In this document: in pieces, positions 24,168 through 33,886 of the stretch | How positions within the stretch are numbered: the first letter of the stretch is position 1 | Layout of the letters: each line of letters starts with the position of its first letter | From: Roseibacillus sp. | GTDB lineage: Bacteria; Verrucomicrobiota; Verrucomicrobiia; Verrucomicrobiales; Akkermansiaceae | Direction of reading: 5' to 3' | DNA: 49,598 nucleotides | Assembly (NCBI GenBank): GCA_028821775.1 | Contig: JAPKFB010000033.1 | Span: 1 to 49,598, forward strand | Notes under the pieces: generated by a model | Told to the model about the DNA's origin: nothing | Database searches by the model: none | Seen by the model: only the letters and a program-made list of their open reading frames with translations | Position numbers and translations under genes: made by a program

Positions 24168-25610
24168 CGCAGCGCTGCCATGGAAGGCGGTTTTCTCGGC
24201 AGGTTTCTCGAAGAACTTCCTGAGGCCCATCGAGATGGACCAGATGCCCCCGAACGCAATCGCGAGGGCGCTTAGACACAGGGCGAGGTCGTAGAGTCGG
24301 GAGGGCTTCAGTTGCGCGGGGCTCCAGTGGAGGCGCATGACAAAGGCGGCGAAGAGCACGAGCAGCAGGATGACGGCGGTGATAAAACCTCCCACCAGAA
24401 TCATGAGTTTGGGTTTCTCAAAGATGAAGTAGAGAATGGCCCAGATGGCGGTAATCACGAAAGAGCCAATCGCGATTGCCTTCTGGCGCCGTTTTGGATC
24501 CTGAAAATCGCCAACTCCGATGTGGCTGAATGCATCGGCGAAGAGACGAGTCCAAGCGCCAAGGGCGGCGAGGAGGGTGGAATACAGAACGGCCACGGCG
24601 CCGACCATGAAGATCCATTTTGCGGAGGGCCCAAGACTCTCGGTGTACATCAGGGAGAGCGCTCCGAGGAGTTCCTGGCCATCCTTGAGTTTGCCGTGCA
24701 AGACGTGGAGAACCGCAGCCCCCAGGATGTAGAAGAGGATCGTGACCAGAGTGTAACAGAAAAGAGAGAAGAGGGCGTCGAGGGTCATGATTCGAATCCA
24801 TCCCCGGGCGCGCGCCAGCCATGCATCGTGGGCTTTCTGGTCGCTTTCGGGAGGGCGGGGTCCGGTGTAGGAGGCGTAGCCCTTCTCGATGAGCCAGTAG
24901 TTGTAGGCCATGATTTCGTCGCCGCCGACGCCGGTGATTCCAAAGGCGGCGATGGCGGAAAAGAGGATGAGCTTGCTGGGCATTTCGAAGGAGAGCCCGG
25001 AGCCAATCTGGCTGGCGGTGATCGAGTAGTCGGTCCACTGCAGGGCGATGACGGAAATGACCGTGAAGATGGTGAAGAGCCCGATCATGATCAGGCAACA
25101 TCGTTCGATGAGTGCGTAGCGACCGCGCGAGATGAGGAAGGCGACGGAGAGGCCGGCGGCGACGGTCCAGAAGATGACACCAACTTTTCCCCCTTCGGGG
25201 CCGATGGGGATCAAGGTGTTCATGACCACGGCCACCAAGCCGATGATGCCCCCGACCTGAAGGAACTTGAGGGACATGGCGAGAAGCCAGGCCCAGATGG
25301 ACCAGCTGGCCTTGCCAAATTTGGGGCCGGGAAGATCATTGAAGGCGCCGATGGTGGTCTTCCCGGAATAGATGGCGTGTTTACCGAACTCGAGTTGCAA
25401 GGCGACCTTGACGAGGCATGAGAAAATGATGATCCACAAGCAGACGAAGCCTGCTTCCGCACCGAAATTGGTGGTGGCGATGAGCTCCCCGGAACCAACA
25501 ATGGACGCGGAAAGAATGAATCCGGGGCCGAGGTGGCGGAGCTTCCCTTTGAAGGTTGAAGGCGGTTCCAGGACGCGGTCGGCGGAGAGTTCGTAGACGT
25601 TTTCGGCCAT
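24102..25610 (-). CDS. Nramp-fold transporter lacking the canonical metal motifs
   Basis: This is a polytopic inner-membrane protein of 502 residues with about 11-12 hydrophobic helices and an LeuT-like Nramp arrangement. The start at 25610 gives MAENVYELSADRV. In place of the DPGN metal motif of helix 1, the sequence reads HLGPGFILSASIVGSGELIA. In place of the MPH motif of helix 6, it reads AFGITGVGGDEIMAYNYWLI. Both sites that bind Mn/Fe in classical Nramp proteins are therefore changed, and the substrate may be Mg, another ion or something else. The C-terminal 22 residues (from about PQAHQVPVRPDQQ) are encoded antisense to the end of the PQQ-propeller gene, an unusual 66-base tail-to-tail overlap. 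Similar proteins exist in Verrucomicrobiota and Planctomycetota under the Nramp name. Confidence 0.85.
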   Translation of the reverse strand: MAENVYELSADRVLEPPSTFKGKLRHLGPGFILSASIVGSGELIATTNFGAEAGFVCLWIIIFSCLVKVALQLEFGKHAIYSGKTTIGAFNDLPGPKFGKASWSIWAWLLAMSLKFLQVGGIIGLVAVVMNTLIPIGPEGGKVGVIFWTVAAGLSVAFLISRGRYALIERCCLIMIGLFTIFTVISVIALQWTDYSITASQIGSGLSFEMPSKLILFSAIAAFGITGVGGDEIMAYNYWLIEKGYASYTGPRPPESDQKAHDAWLARARGWIRIMTLDALFSLFCYTLVTILFYILGAAVLHVLHGKLKDGQELLGALSLMYTESLGPSAKWIFMVGAVAVLYSTLLAALGAWTRLFADAFSHIGVGDFQDPKRRQKAIAIGSFVITAIWAILYFIFEKPKLMILVGGFITAVILLLVLFAAFVMRLHWSPAQLKPSRLYDLALCLSALAIAFGGIWSISMGLRKFFEKPAEKTAFHGSAALPQAHQVPVRPDQQLPIHHHR

Positions 25611-25748
25611 GTGAGGGGGAAGGTTGCGCAGAATACGCCGATTGCAGAAGCTCGAAATGAGGTGAGGATGAGCGCCGATCAAAAATCAATCATGCTCTCA
25701 CTCACCGCAGACAGGACCCCTCTGGATCGTGGGCAGGGAGAGGGCCCT

Positions 25749-28370
25749 TCATTCGAGCTCCAGCTTGAATCGTCCGAAGCGGTTAGGCGCGGAGGACATC
25801 GGGACGCTGTCGCGAAAGCGGAAGAGAATATCGGAGTCGGTCAGGATCTGCGCGCGGGAGATGCTGAAAAACTGGGTGAGGTCTCCTGAGGTTTCCCCGA
25901 TGATCTTGACCACGCCGAATGATTGAGGATCGCGGGTGAGTGAGAAGGTGAAGAAGTCGTCGGGGCCGGTCGTCGTGGTGCCTACTTGCATCGCAAGGTC
26001 GCCGTCGGTGGTGGTGGGATCGCTGTTGACGAAAAACTCGGCGAGATTGCTGCGGGGATCTCGATCAGGATTGCCGAGGGGGCCGCTCAGAATTTCATCC
26101 GCAATCTGGGAGGCGTCGAATTGAGTGTTACGCCAGGCATTCCAGGGGCCGTCGTCGATCACGATTTCCACGATGTCTCCGCTGCGCGAACAATAGTAGA
26201 GTTTTCCTTCGCCGTCCTCCCCGAAGGAAGTGATCTCGGGATTCGAGACAACTCCGCTGATCAACTCGGAGGTGCGTTCCGTGAGTTCGGTCACGGTAGA
26301 TCCGCAGTAGCGCATGGACCAGACCCGGTCGGAGCGGTCGTCGGCGAAAAAGTAGAGTCCCTGCAATCCAGCCTGAGGGCCCCGGTAGACATGGCCCCCA
26401 GTGATGGAGGTGCCATAGATGCTGCCGTTGTTGACCCTTTCCGCTGATCCCGAACTGCGCACGTATTCGAGGATGGGCTCCACATTGTCGGAGGGCCGAT
26501 TGCCGCCGACGGAGCCGGGTGTTTTGAGAAAGCCTTCGCGAAGTCTCCAGCCGTAGTTGCCATCGGCATCGTCAGGGGTGTGGGCGGCCCGGAAGTCGAT
26601 CTCCTCGCGCGCATTCTGTCCTACGTCCGCAATCCAGAGATCGCCGGTGAGCTTGTCAAAGCAGCAGCGCCAGGGGTTGCGCAGGCCGTAGAGCCAAATC
26701 TCGTCGTCGCCGGTTTTGTTGACGAAGCGATTGGTGGGTGGGATGGCATAGTTGCGAGTGGAGTCGGTGGGAAAGTCGTCGCCATCGACATTGAGCCGCA
26801 GCATTTTCCCGAGCAAGTTGTTGGTGATGTCCTGGGCGTTGCCTGTGCCGGAAGTGTGTCCGCTGCCGTTGTCGTCGAAACTGCCGCCGTCTCCGGTTCC
26901 GAGGTAGAGATAGGATTCTGCATCGCCCGCTCGAAAGGCGATCCACCCGCCGTTGTGGTTGCTCTGAGGCTGTGCAAAGTCGATGATGGGAGTGGCGCTG
27001 GCGGGGTCGACGCGGTCGGGATCGTGGAGGCCGCCGGGATGGAGATGGGAAGTCGTGTAGCGTCGAAGAAAACTCCGACGACCTCCCACGTTATCGCTGA
27101 AATAGACGTAGACGAATCCATTGCTGGCGAAGTTCGGATGGAAGGCGAGACCGAGGAGGCCTTCTTCATTGGAGGTGTTGACTCCTGAGATTGAGAGAAA
27201 GTCGCGGGCATTGAGTCTGCCGGTTGATTTCTTGAAGATCTTCACCCGGCCGATGGCAGATCCGTCGCGTTGTTCCACGATGAAGACGCGATCGGGATCT
27301 CCGGGAGGGGAACAGACGAAGAGCGGTCGAGTGAGTCCGGAGACGAGGAGCTTTCCCTTTATCTGACCCCCGAGGTCGGTGCCATTCCAGACTGGGGCCG
27401 TGTTGGCAGAGTCCGTTGCAGCGGAGACCCACTCGGCGCGACCAGCAGTGCCGTCTTCGACCACCCCGTTGTAGTTGGAGCGCCCGTTGTTAGCTCCGCT
27501 GGAGTCTGTGGTTCCGGTTCCGCTCCCCTCCTCGAAGCGGTAGTTGGCAACGAGATCGGGAAAGCCATCGACAGGGTCTCGGCCGGGGCTGGGGTTGATG
27601 AGAATGCGGTGACGATAGCGCTGAATGCATTCCTGGGAGAGGGCCGCTTTCCAGATACGCAGTTCATCGAAGTAGCCGTTGAAGGAGGGGAACGCTGCGC
27701 CGGCATCGTGCTTCTCGGCGCCGAGGACCAGGGCGTGATTGCAGTCGCAGTTGGAGGCCGCATTGATAGGGACTCCGTTGTTGGGGAAACTGAGGTCATC
27801 ATCGGAAACGGCGGCGACGGTGGCGTCGAGTTCACCATCAACCATGATGCGTTTCGATCCGTCGGAGATATCGCGGATGCAGGCGACGTGATGCCAGGTG
27901 CCATCGAGGACATTGCGGGTTCCCACGAGGGTGTTTTCACCGTCGGGACTGGGAGCGGCGGGGTTTTGGCCGGTGCCGAACATGACGCGTCCTTGGGCAA
28001 GGGAGATCCCGTAGTCGCGGTCGCCGGTAGGGGCGCCCTGGGGCCAGATATCACGGTCGATGACCATGTTGCCGTTGATCCAGAGATTGGCGGGGTGCGA
28101 TCCGGCGATCTGACTGTCGGCGGGGTTGTCGGCGAGTTCACCGCGGAGCCAGAACTCGATGGTGAAGGCTCCGGCTCCGATGTCGGCGGGAGCTGATCGA
28201 TCGGGGCCGCTGGAATTGTTGTCGACCGGGATGGTGATGCGATCGGTTTGCCCGGAGCCCGTGCCGGAAAACCTGATCGCGAAGGACGAGTGGGAGTCTT
28301 GGGCGAGACCGGTGGTGAGGGTGAGAATCAGGAAACCACTGCAGAGGGTGCGGGAAGGGAGGATGCTCAT
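25749..28370 (-). CDS. LamG plus glucose/sorbosone dehydrogenase fusion, secreted
   Basis: This 873-residue exported protein starts at 28370 with a signal peptide (MSILPSRTLCSGFLILTLTT); the upstream extension of the frame is spurious. Residues about 40-260 form a LamG/concanavalin-like domain (GAFTIEFWLRGE, TWHHVACIRDISDGSKRIMV, FNGYFDELRIWKAALSQECI). Residues about 340-735 are a PQQ-dependent sugar dehydrogenase propeller (LTRPLFVCSPPGDPDRVFIV, EEGLLGLAFHPNFASNGFVY, QSNHNGGWIAFRAG, YLGTGDGGSFDDN, EIWLYGLRNPWRCCFDKLTG, DLWIADVGQNAREEIDF, GNYGWRLREG). These hold the catalytic His and calcium/PQQ positions of the GSDH family. The end has a spacer with a short calcium-type motif (GNPDRDPRSNLAEFFVNSDP) and the C-terminal strand FGRFKLELE. 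It probably oxidises a periplasmic sugar. Confidence 0.9.
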   Translation of the reverse strand: MSILPSRTLCSGFLILTLTTGLAQDSHSSFAIRFSGTGSGQTDRITIPVDNNSSGPDRSAPADIGAGAFTIEFWLRGELADNPADSQIAGSHPANLWINGNMVIDRDIWPQGAPTGDRDYGISLAQGRVMFGTGQNPAAPSPDGENTLVGTRNVLDGTWHHVACIRDISDGSKRIMVDGELDATVAAVSDDDLSFPNNGVPINAASNCDCNHALVLGAEKHDAGAAFPSFNGYFDELRIWKAALSQECIQRYRHRILINPSPGRDPVDGFPDLVANYRFEEGSGTGTTDSSGANNGRSNYNGVVEDGTAGRAEWVSAATDSANTAPVWNGTDLGGQIKGKLLVSGLTRPLFVCSPPGDPDRVFIVEQRDGSAIGRVKIFKKSTGRLNARDFLSISGVNTSNEEGLLGLAFHPNFASNGFVYVYFSDNVGGRRSFLRRYTTSHLHPGGLHDPDRVDPASATPIIDFAQPQSNHNGGWIAFRAGDAESYLYLGTGDGGSFDDNGSGHTSGTGNAQDITNNLLGKMLRLNVDGDDFPTDSTRNYAIPPTNRFVNKTGDDEIWLYGLRNPWRCCFDKLTGDLWIADVGQNAREEIDFRAAHTPDDADGNYGWRLREGFLKTPGSVGGNRPSDNVEPILEYVRSSGSAERVNNGSIYGTSITGGHVYRGPQAGLQGLYFFADDRSDRVWSMRYCGSTVTELTERTSELISGVVSNPEITSFGEDGEGKLYYCSRSGDIVEIVIDDGPWNAWRNTQFDASQIADEILSGPLGNPDRDPRSNLAEFFVNSDPTTTDGDLAMQVGTTTTGPDDFFTFSLTRDPQSFGVVKIIGETSGDLTQFFSISRAQILTDSDILFRFRDSVPMSSAPNRFGRFKLELE

Positions 28371-28719
28371 GAGAATGGGAGAGAATGGTGGTCTGCGTTG
28401 GAAGGGCGAGCAAGCAGGAAGAATATGGCGTGTAGACGCGGTGAGGGCTCTGATAAAGAGCCAAGGCCCAATCCTTGCCAAGCCGGGTCGTGATCGTTTA
28501 TCCGGGGCTCGACTCACTCGCTCTGTTGCATGGGATCTGATCATGCACCTCAAAGGGCGTGAACATCTTCGTTCTCCAATCGGATTCGATCACACCAAAA
28601 AGTCGCCGGGAAGGCATTGCGAGGCGGGAGAGTCACAAATGTTAGATCAGTAACTTCCTCAGGATGAGCATGCGATCTGATTTCTCGCTCGCGCCGGGTG
28701 GGGAGGCCTGCTTGGTTGG
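28371..28719. other. Divergent promoter region between two secreted-protein genes
   Basis: These 349 bases separate the LamG-dehydrogenase gene (minus) from the CotH gene (plus). I see a small perfect hairpin, GGCTCT/AGAGCC with a 5-base loop (28446-28462), and a GGAGG at 28702-28706, 13 bases before the CotH start. No gene is evident. Confidence 0.5.
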
Positions 28720-31700
28720 ATGAAACTCTGGTCCATGAGTTCCATCCTTCGCCGCCTGTTGCCCACCATCTTGACACCCCTGTGTTTCGGATTTTCCGTG
28801 CGCGGGGCGACCCCGGTTCATGTGTTTGACGCTGCAAGCACCAGCAATTTGAAGAGCGGCCTTTCCCTCACGCAGTGGTCTGATGTCGGGCCCGGATTCA
28901 GCTATGGCGGCACGCTTCGGAATATCAACATCAACAATGCGTCAGGACTGGTACAAACGGCGGGGTTCTCCACGTCCGGAACATTGCTCACCGCCTCCTT
29001 TGACTGTGCGGGAGCCAATTCGAGTGGTGGCAAGCCGCAGGGGCAGGCGCAAAACTCGTCGATTGGCAACGGGTTGCAGGACGGGAGTGTCGAGATCTGG
29101 TTTCGCACTGATCTCAGCGACGCTGACCGGACCAGTTGGCAAGTGCTTTGGGAATCTGGTGCATCCACCAACGGGTTTTCCATTCTCCTGCGCACCAATG
29201 GGATCTTTCCGGCCGAGATGCGGGTCTTGAAGTCGTGGTCCAGCAGCAAGATTGTCGACATGACGATCGAGTTGCCTGGCTTTGGAAGTGGCGATTTCAT
29301 CCAGGCGGTGGCGACCTTTGATGGGGATACGGTGACCGATGGAAATGATGCGGTGAGACTCTTCGTGCGGGATGCCGCCGGGGCGATCGCGCGAGTCGAC
29401 GACACGGGCAACGACTTCGAGTCATTGGCGGGATCGAATGACTCGTGTGTCTTCAATGCGGCGAATGAGAATTCCTTCGGAATCTATGGGAGTTGCGGAG
29501 GCAATGTCGGGAACGCGATCGCGATGTCTGGATTCAAAGGTGAGATCGCCCTGATCAATGTTTACGCTACCGCGATGAGCGCGGCCGAGGTGGTCGCGGC
29601 TTATCAGGCCATTGCCGACTTGGGCGATGACGATGGAGATGGCATGACCAATGTCTGGGAACTCGGGAACGGGTTGAATCCCAACAGCGCGGCCGACGCC
29701 GCTCAGGATGTGGATTCGGACGGGTTGGATAACCTGGGTGAGTTTGATGCAGGAACGAATCCCAATGCGATGGATACTGACGGGGACGGGTTGAATGACG
29801 GCGCGGAGATCAGTCTGGGAGCGAATCCGCTGCTGACCGACAGCGACGGCGATGGGTTGGAGGACGGCGATGAAGTCACTCCCAATCCCCATGTGACGAG
29901 TCCCGTGAACGTGGATACCGATGGCGACCTCGTGAGGGATCCCCTGGAGTTGATGGTGGGGAGCGATCCGCAGGACCCGGGCAGCACGGGCATGGTTTTG
30001 ATCAGTGAGTTCATGGCGAGCAACGGGTTCTCCCTGGATGATGAAGACGGCGATAACTCAGATTGGATCGAGATCGTGAATGCGACGGGATCGCCCGTGA
30101 GCGTGGGCGGGATGTTTCTCACTGATGACGCGCTCAACCTGCCGAAGTGGGGTATTCCGGCGGGGCTCGTGCTCCAACCCAATGAGTTTCTTGTGGTCTT
30201 TGCGTCGGGCAAGGATCGAAGGACCTTGGGACAAGAATTGCACACAAACTTTGTGTTGGCTGCGGGTGGAGAGTACCTCGCGTTGGTGGCTTCAAATGGA
30301 GCGACCATCAGGCAGGAATTTTCTCCGCAGTTTCCCGGGCAGAAGAGCGACATTTCGTATGGATTTGATGCGCTTTATCTGACCGCGTCCACCCCGGGAG
30401 AAGTCAATGCGGGCCCCGGAGTGACGGGCTTCGTGGCGGACACCAAGTTTTCGATCGATCGGGGGTTTTACACCTCCCCGATCACGGTCGAGATCACCAC
30501 CGCCTCACCGGGTGCGATGATCGTCTACACCACCGACAGCAGCACGCCCACCCTGAGCAACGGGACCCTGGTGCCGGGACCGCTTGCTTTGGTCAACATC
30601 GCCGCCACGATGGTGCTGCGGGCCGCAGCTTTCAAGGATGATCTGGCACCCACGAATGTCGACACTCACACCTACGTCTTCGCCGCAGATGTTGTGACCC
30701 AGTCCGACAATCCGAACGACTACGAGTATGCGAACTGGAACAATCTCACTCAATCGCGCAACGCGGACTATGGGATGGATCAGAGTGCGATCGTCGGCGT
30801 GCTCTACAGCCACGAGGAAGTGATCAGCGCCTTGCAAAGTTTGCCCACGATCTCGATTGCCACCGATGCAGCGCAACTCTTCGACCAACAAGTGGGTAAC
30901 TATGCCAACAGCAAATTGGGAGGAATGGATTGGGAGCGCGAAATCTCGATGGAGTTCTTCGGGTTTGCTCACGGGCAGGATCGACAGATCAATGGCGGGC
31001 TGCGTCTGGCGGGTAATGCCTCGCGGAATGCAAATCGTCATAAACACAACATGCGGGTTGCCTTCCGTCGGGAATATGGAGATGGGACACTCAGCTTTCC
31101 GCTCTTTGCTGATTCGAAGGTGACGACCTTCAACAGTATTCAGCTGCGTGGAGGCAACGGTGATTCTTGGGCCAATCCCGGAGTGCGCGATCGGGCGACC
31201 TATCTTCGCGATCAGTGGCATCGGGACATTCACATCGCGATGGGAGGTCCGTCCCAGGCGCAGATGTACGCTCATCTCTATCTCAATGGAATGTATTGGG
31301 GTGTCTTTCATGTCTTCGAACGGATCGAAGACGACTACATGGTGGAACACTTTGGAGGAACGGAAGCTGACTGGGACGTGCGGGATCACATTTCTGCCTT
31401 TGATGGGAGTGAAACAGCCTGGACGCAGGCCCGGGCGATCGCCGACGACGCGCTTGGGATGGCCTCCCCGCCGAACTATGAAGCAATCCAGCAACACCTT
31501 GATCTTCCAACCTTCATCGATTGGTTGCTGGTGCACTTTTACTCCAACTCCGATGACTGGGATCAGAACAACATCCGGATGGGGCGCAACCGGGTGACGC
31601 CTGACACCTGGAAATTCTTCTGTTGGGATCAGGAACGCACCCTGCTCAATACCCTCTCGTCACCGACCGTCAATGGAGCGGTGGCGATCAACAAGAACAC

Positions 31701-33177
31701 CAATACCAACACGCGCAAGGGACCGACCCATGTGCATCAGCGATTGCTGGCCAACCCCGAGTATGAGATCCTTTTTGCAGACCGGGTGCGCAAGCATTGC
31801 TTCCACGGCGGGCCGTTGACCCCGGCGGGAGCCAATGCGGCATGGGACCTCAGGGCCGCGGAGACGCGGGAAGCGATGATCGCGGAATCCGCCCGCTGGG
31901 GCGACCTACATGGAACTGCGAAGACCCCGACCGATTGGGAAGCGCGCGTTGCCCTGGAGAAGAGCGGGTGGTTCGATATACGCACTCCAATCTTGATTGG
32001 TCTCTTGCAAACGCGCGGACTTTACCCAAATACGGGGGCTCCCGAATATGAAATCGATGGCACGCCGCAGCATGGGGGGCCGACTCTGACAGGGGCGCAA
32101 CTTGGGATGACCGCCCCGAGCGGAACGATTTATTACACCCTCGACGGAAGCGATCCGCGGATGGTCGGGGGCAGCGTCTCGGGTTCCCTCTACAGCGCGC
32201 CGATTCCTTTGACGACGCCGGTCATCGTGAAGGCCCGCGTTCTGGCTGGTGGTGAGTGGTCGGCTCTCACGGAAACCTTCTTCTCGGTTGGAGTGCAGGC
32301 CAGCGCCGGCAATCTGGTGCTCTCGGAGATCATGTATCACCCGGCCGGTGACCCCGGTGCTGAATACATCGAAGTGAGAAACATTCTGGCGGTGGACACG
32401 ATCGATCTCAGTGGAGTGAAATTTGTGGAAGGGCTCGAATATGAGTTTCCGCTTGGGCTGACCCTGCCGGCTGGAGAGAGCTACCTGGTTGTGCGCGACC
32501 TGGCCGCCTTCTCCGCGATTCACGGTGCAGGGTTGGCGGTGGTCGGAGTCTTTGCGAACAACACGGCGCTCGAGAATGCCGGTGAGCGGATCGTGCTGGA
32601 GGATGCCGGGGGAGGAATCATCCGGGATTTCAGCTATGACGACGAAGGAGGGTGGCCCGAAGGACCGGACGGCGGGGCACCAAGTTTGGTTTTGATCAAC
32701 CCGACTGCGAATCCAGATCACGGGGATCCTGCCAGTTGGCGGTCGAGTGTTTCGGGCGATGGAAGTCCCGGGGTGGACGAGAGCACGCCATTTGCGTCCT
32801 GGTCGGCAATTCACGGAGTCTTGACTGTACGGGAGGACCTCGATCGCGACGGCCTTTCGGCGGGTATTGAATACGCTCTGGGATCAGATCCCAATACGAG
32901 CGACCCCGGTGCGCATCCACAGTCCATGATCGTGGAGGACGCAGGGACAAGCTATCTCGCAATTGAGATCGTGCGAACGCCCGGGCGTGATGAGGGCGCG
33001 ATTTCGGTGGAAGTGAGCAACGACTTGATTTCCTGGAGTGGGGATCCCGCCGAGCTCGTCCTGATCTCAAACCAGCGGAATCCCGATGGGACAGAGACCC
33101 TGATCTATCGCGCCACCACTCCGCTGGGAAATTCAGGGAGGCAGTTTTTGCGGATGGTGGTGGCCTTTGGGCCCTAG
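28720..33177 (+). CDS. Giant secreted CotH-kinase protein with LamG, TSP3, lamin-tail and chitobiase-like domains
   Basis: This 1485-residue exported protein has a signal peptide in the first 30 residues. The order of parts is: LamG-like domain (about 40-295); calcium-binding thrombospondin type 3 repeats (about 303-400, DDDGDGMTNVWELGNGLNPN, DTDGDGLNDGAE, DSDGDGLEDGDE); lamin-tail domain (about 426-500, ISEFMASNG...DWIEIVN); chitobiase C-terminal-like domain (about 574-655, IVYTTDSSTPT); CotH kinase domain (about 720-1010, LRLAGNASRNANRHKHNMRV, IQLRGGNGDSWANPG, DDWDQNNIRMGRN, WKFFCWDQERTLL); second chitobiase-like domain (about 1108-1187, YYTLDGSDPR); second lamin-tail domain (about 1190-1325); and a C-terminal beta domain ending FLRMVVAFGP. 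CotH domains are atypical protein kinases, so it may phosphorylate extracellular proteins. The kinase function here is inference. Confidence 0.92.
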   Translation: MKLWSMSSILRRLLPTILTPLCFGFSVRGATPVHVFDAASTSNLKSGLSLTQWSDVGPGFSYGGTLRNININNASGLVQTAGFSTSGTLLTASFDCAGANSSGGKPQGQAQNSSIGNGLQDGSVEIWFRTDLSDADRTSWQVLWESGASTNGFSILLRTNGIFPAEMRVLKSWSSSKIVDMTIELPGFGSGDFIQAVATFDGDTVTDGNDAVRLFVRDAAGAIARVDDTGNDFESLAGSNDSCVFNAANENSFGIYGSCGGNVGNAIAMSGFKGEIALINVYATAMSAAEVVAAYQAIADLGDDDGDGMTNVWELGNGLNPNSAADAAQDVDSDGLDNLGEFDAGTNPNAMDTDGDGLNDGAEISLGANPLLTDSDGDGLEDGDEVTPNPHVTSPVNVDTDGDLVRDPLELMVGSDPQDPGSTGMVLISEFMASNGFSLDDEDGDNSDWIEIVNATGSPVSVGGMFLTDDALNLPKWGIPAGLVLQPNEFLVVFASGKDRRTLGQELHTNFVLAAGGEYLALVASNGATIRQEFSPQFPGQKSDISYGFDALYLTASTPGEVNAGPGVTGFVADTKFSIDRGFYTSPITVEITTASPGAMIVYTTDSSTPTLSNGTLVPGPLALVNIAATMVLRAAAFKDDLAPTNVDTHTYVFAADVVTQSDNPNDYEYANWNNLTQSRNADYGMDQSAIVGVLYSHEEVISALQSLPTISIATDAAQLFDQQVGNYANSKLGGMDWEREISMEFFGFAHGQDRQINGGLRLAGNASRNANRHKHNMRVAFRREYGDGTLSFPLFADSKVTTFNSIQLRGGNGDSWANPGVRDRATYLRDQWHRDIHIAMGGPSQAQMYAHLYLNGMYWGVFHVFERIEDDYMVEHFGGTEADWDVRDHISAFDGSETAWTQARAIADDALGMASPPNYEAIQQHLDLPTFIDWLLVHFYSNSDDWDQNNIRMGRNRVTPDTWKFFCWDQERTLLNTLSSPTVNGAVAINKNTNTNTRKGPTHVHQRLLANPEYEILFADRVRKHCFHGGPLTPAGANAAWDLRAAETREAMIAESARWGDLHGTAKTPTDWEARVALEKSGWFDIRTPILIGLLQTRGLYPNTGAPEYEIDGTPQHGGPTLTGAQLGMTAPSGTIYYTLDGSDPRMVGGSVSGSLYSAPIPLTTPVIVKARVLAGGEWSALTETFFSVGVQASAGNLVLSEIMYHPAGDPGAEYIEVRNILAVDTIDLSGVKFVEGLEYEFPLGLTLPAGESYLVVRDLAAFSAIHGAGLAVVGVFANNTALENAGERIVLEDAGGGIIRDFSYDDEGGWPEGPDGGAPSLVLINPTANPDHGDPASWRSSVSGDGSPGVDESTPFASWSAIHGVLTVREDLDRDGLSAGIEYALGSDPNTSDPGAHPQSMIVEDAGTSYLAIEIVRTPGRDEGAISVEVSNDLISWSGDPAELVLISNQRNPDGTETLIYRATTPLGNSGRQFLRMVVAFGP

Positions 33178-33226
33178 GGTGTGTTCGAAAACCCGCGCCG
33201 CCACCCACCCGGATGTTCGAATACAC

Positions 33227-33886
33227 CTAAGAATCGATGGAGGGTGCGTGGAGCTCGGCAGCGAAGTCGCGATCCGCAAGAATGGAGAGGGCCGCCAGTT
33301 CTTCATGCAAAACCTCCTTGGCTGGAATCCCGTCCTGATCGGGGCGGCCGCAGTGGGTGCAGGTTGCAAAGCGAGCCTGGTTGTGATCGGGAGTGCGGAG
33401 GGTGAGGCAGGGGCGATCCGATGCATGATCGGCCGGTCGAAGGAAGACCGGATGCATCCAGCAGGACACCGGTTTGTAGAACCAGGGGTGTTTTCCCTGC
33501 GCGCGAGAGAGAAGCTGCAGAGTGCACTTGTGCTCGTCATCAAGGAAGACGCAGCGAGTGCGGGCAAAGTGGCTTGGAAAATCCTCGGCGCATTCATGCC
33601 GGAGAGCAGGCCGGGTCGCGGTCTTGAGGGACTGGTTGCGCTGAGTGATCGCATCCTTTTGAGCAGCGGCGGGAAAAGCGGCGGGGTCCTCATTCAGCAG
33701 CTCGCGGAGATGCTCGGCTTCTTCCGGAGAGAGGATGGCTCCATCGTGGCAGCAGGAAGCCCGACAACGTGAGAGGTCGCAGGGGCGGAGGGGCGTCTCG
33801 AAGGATTCGTGATCAAGGACTGCTTCGCGAAGTTGGCTCCGCAAGCTGCGGGCGGTATTTGTGAAAGCAGTGGGAATCCCGGACAT
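33227..33886 (-). CDS. DUF3109-like cysteine-rich protein
   Basis: This 219-residue cytoplasmic protein starts at 33886. The N-terminal cysteine cluster CDLSRCRASCCHDG (Cys36, 41, 45, 46), then RTRCVFLDDEHKCTLQLLS, KPVSCWMHPV and a final CTHCG are typical of YkgJ/DUF3109-type proteins that probably bind zinc or an iron-sulfur cluster. The function is unknown. The gene stands alone, convergent with the CotH gene (49 bases between stops). An ATG 54 bases upstream is in frame but adds an unlikely leader. Confidence 0.75.
   Translation of the reverse strand: MSGIPTAFTNTARSLRSQLREAVLDHESFETPLRPCDLSRCRASCCHDGAILSPEEAEHLRELLNEDPAAFPAAAQKDAITQRNQSLKTATRPALRHECAEDFPSHFARTRCVFLDDEHKCTLQLLSRAQGKHPWFYKPVSCWMHPVFLRPADHASDRPCLTLRTPDHNQARFATCTHCGRPDQDGIPAKEVLHEELAALSILADRDFAAELHAPSIDS

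Noticed and set aside
24312..25421. Plus-strand acidic 369-aa frame rich in Gly, Asp and Glu
   Set aside because: It is the antisense of the Nramp-like membrane helices; the composition is typical of such shadows.
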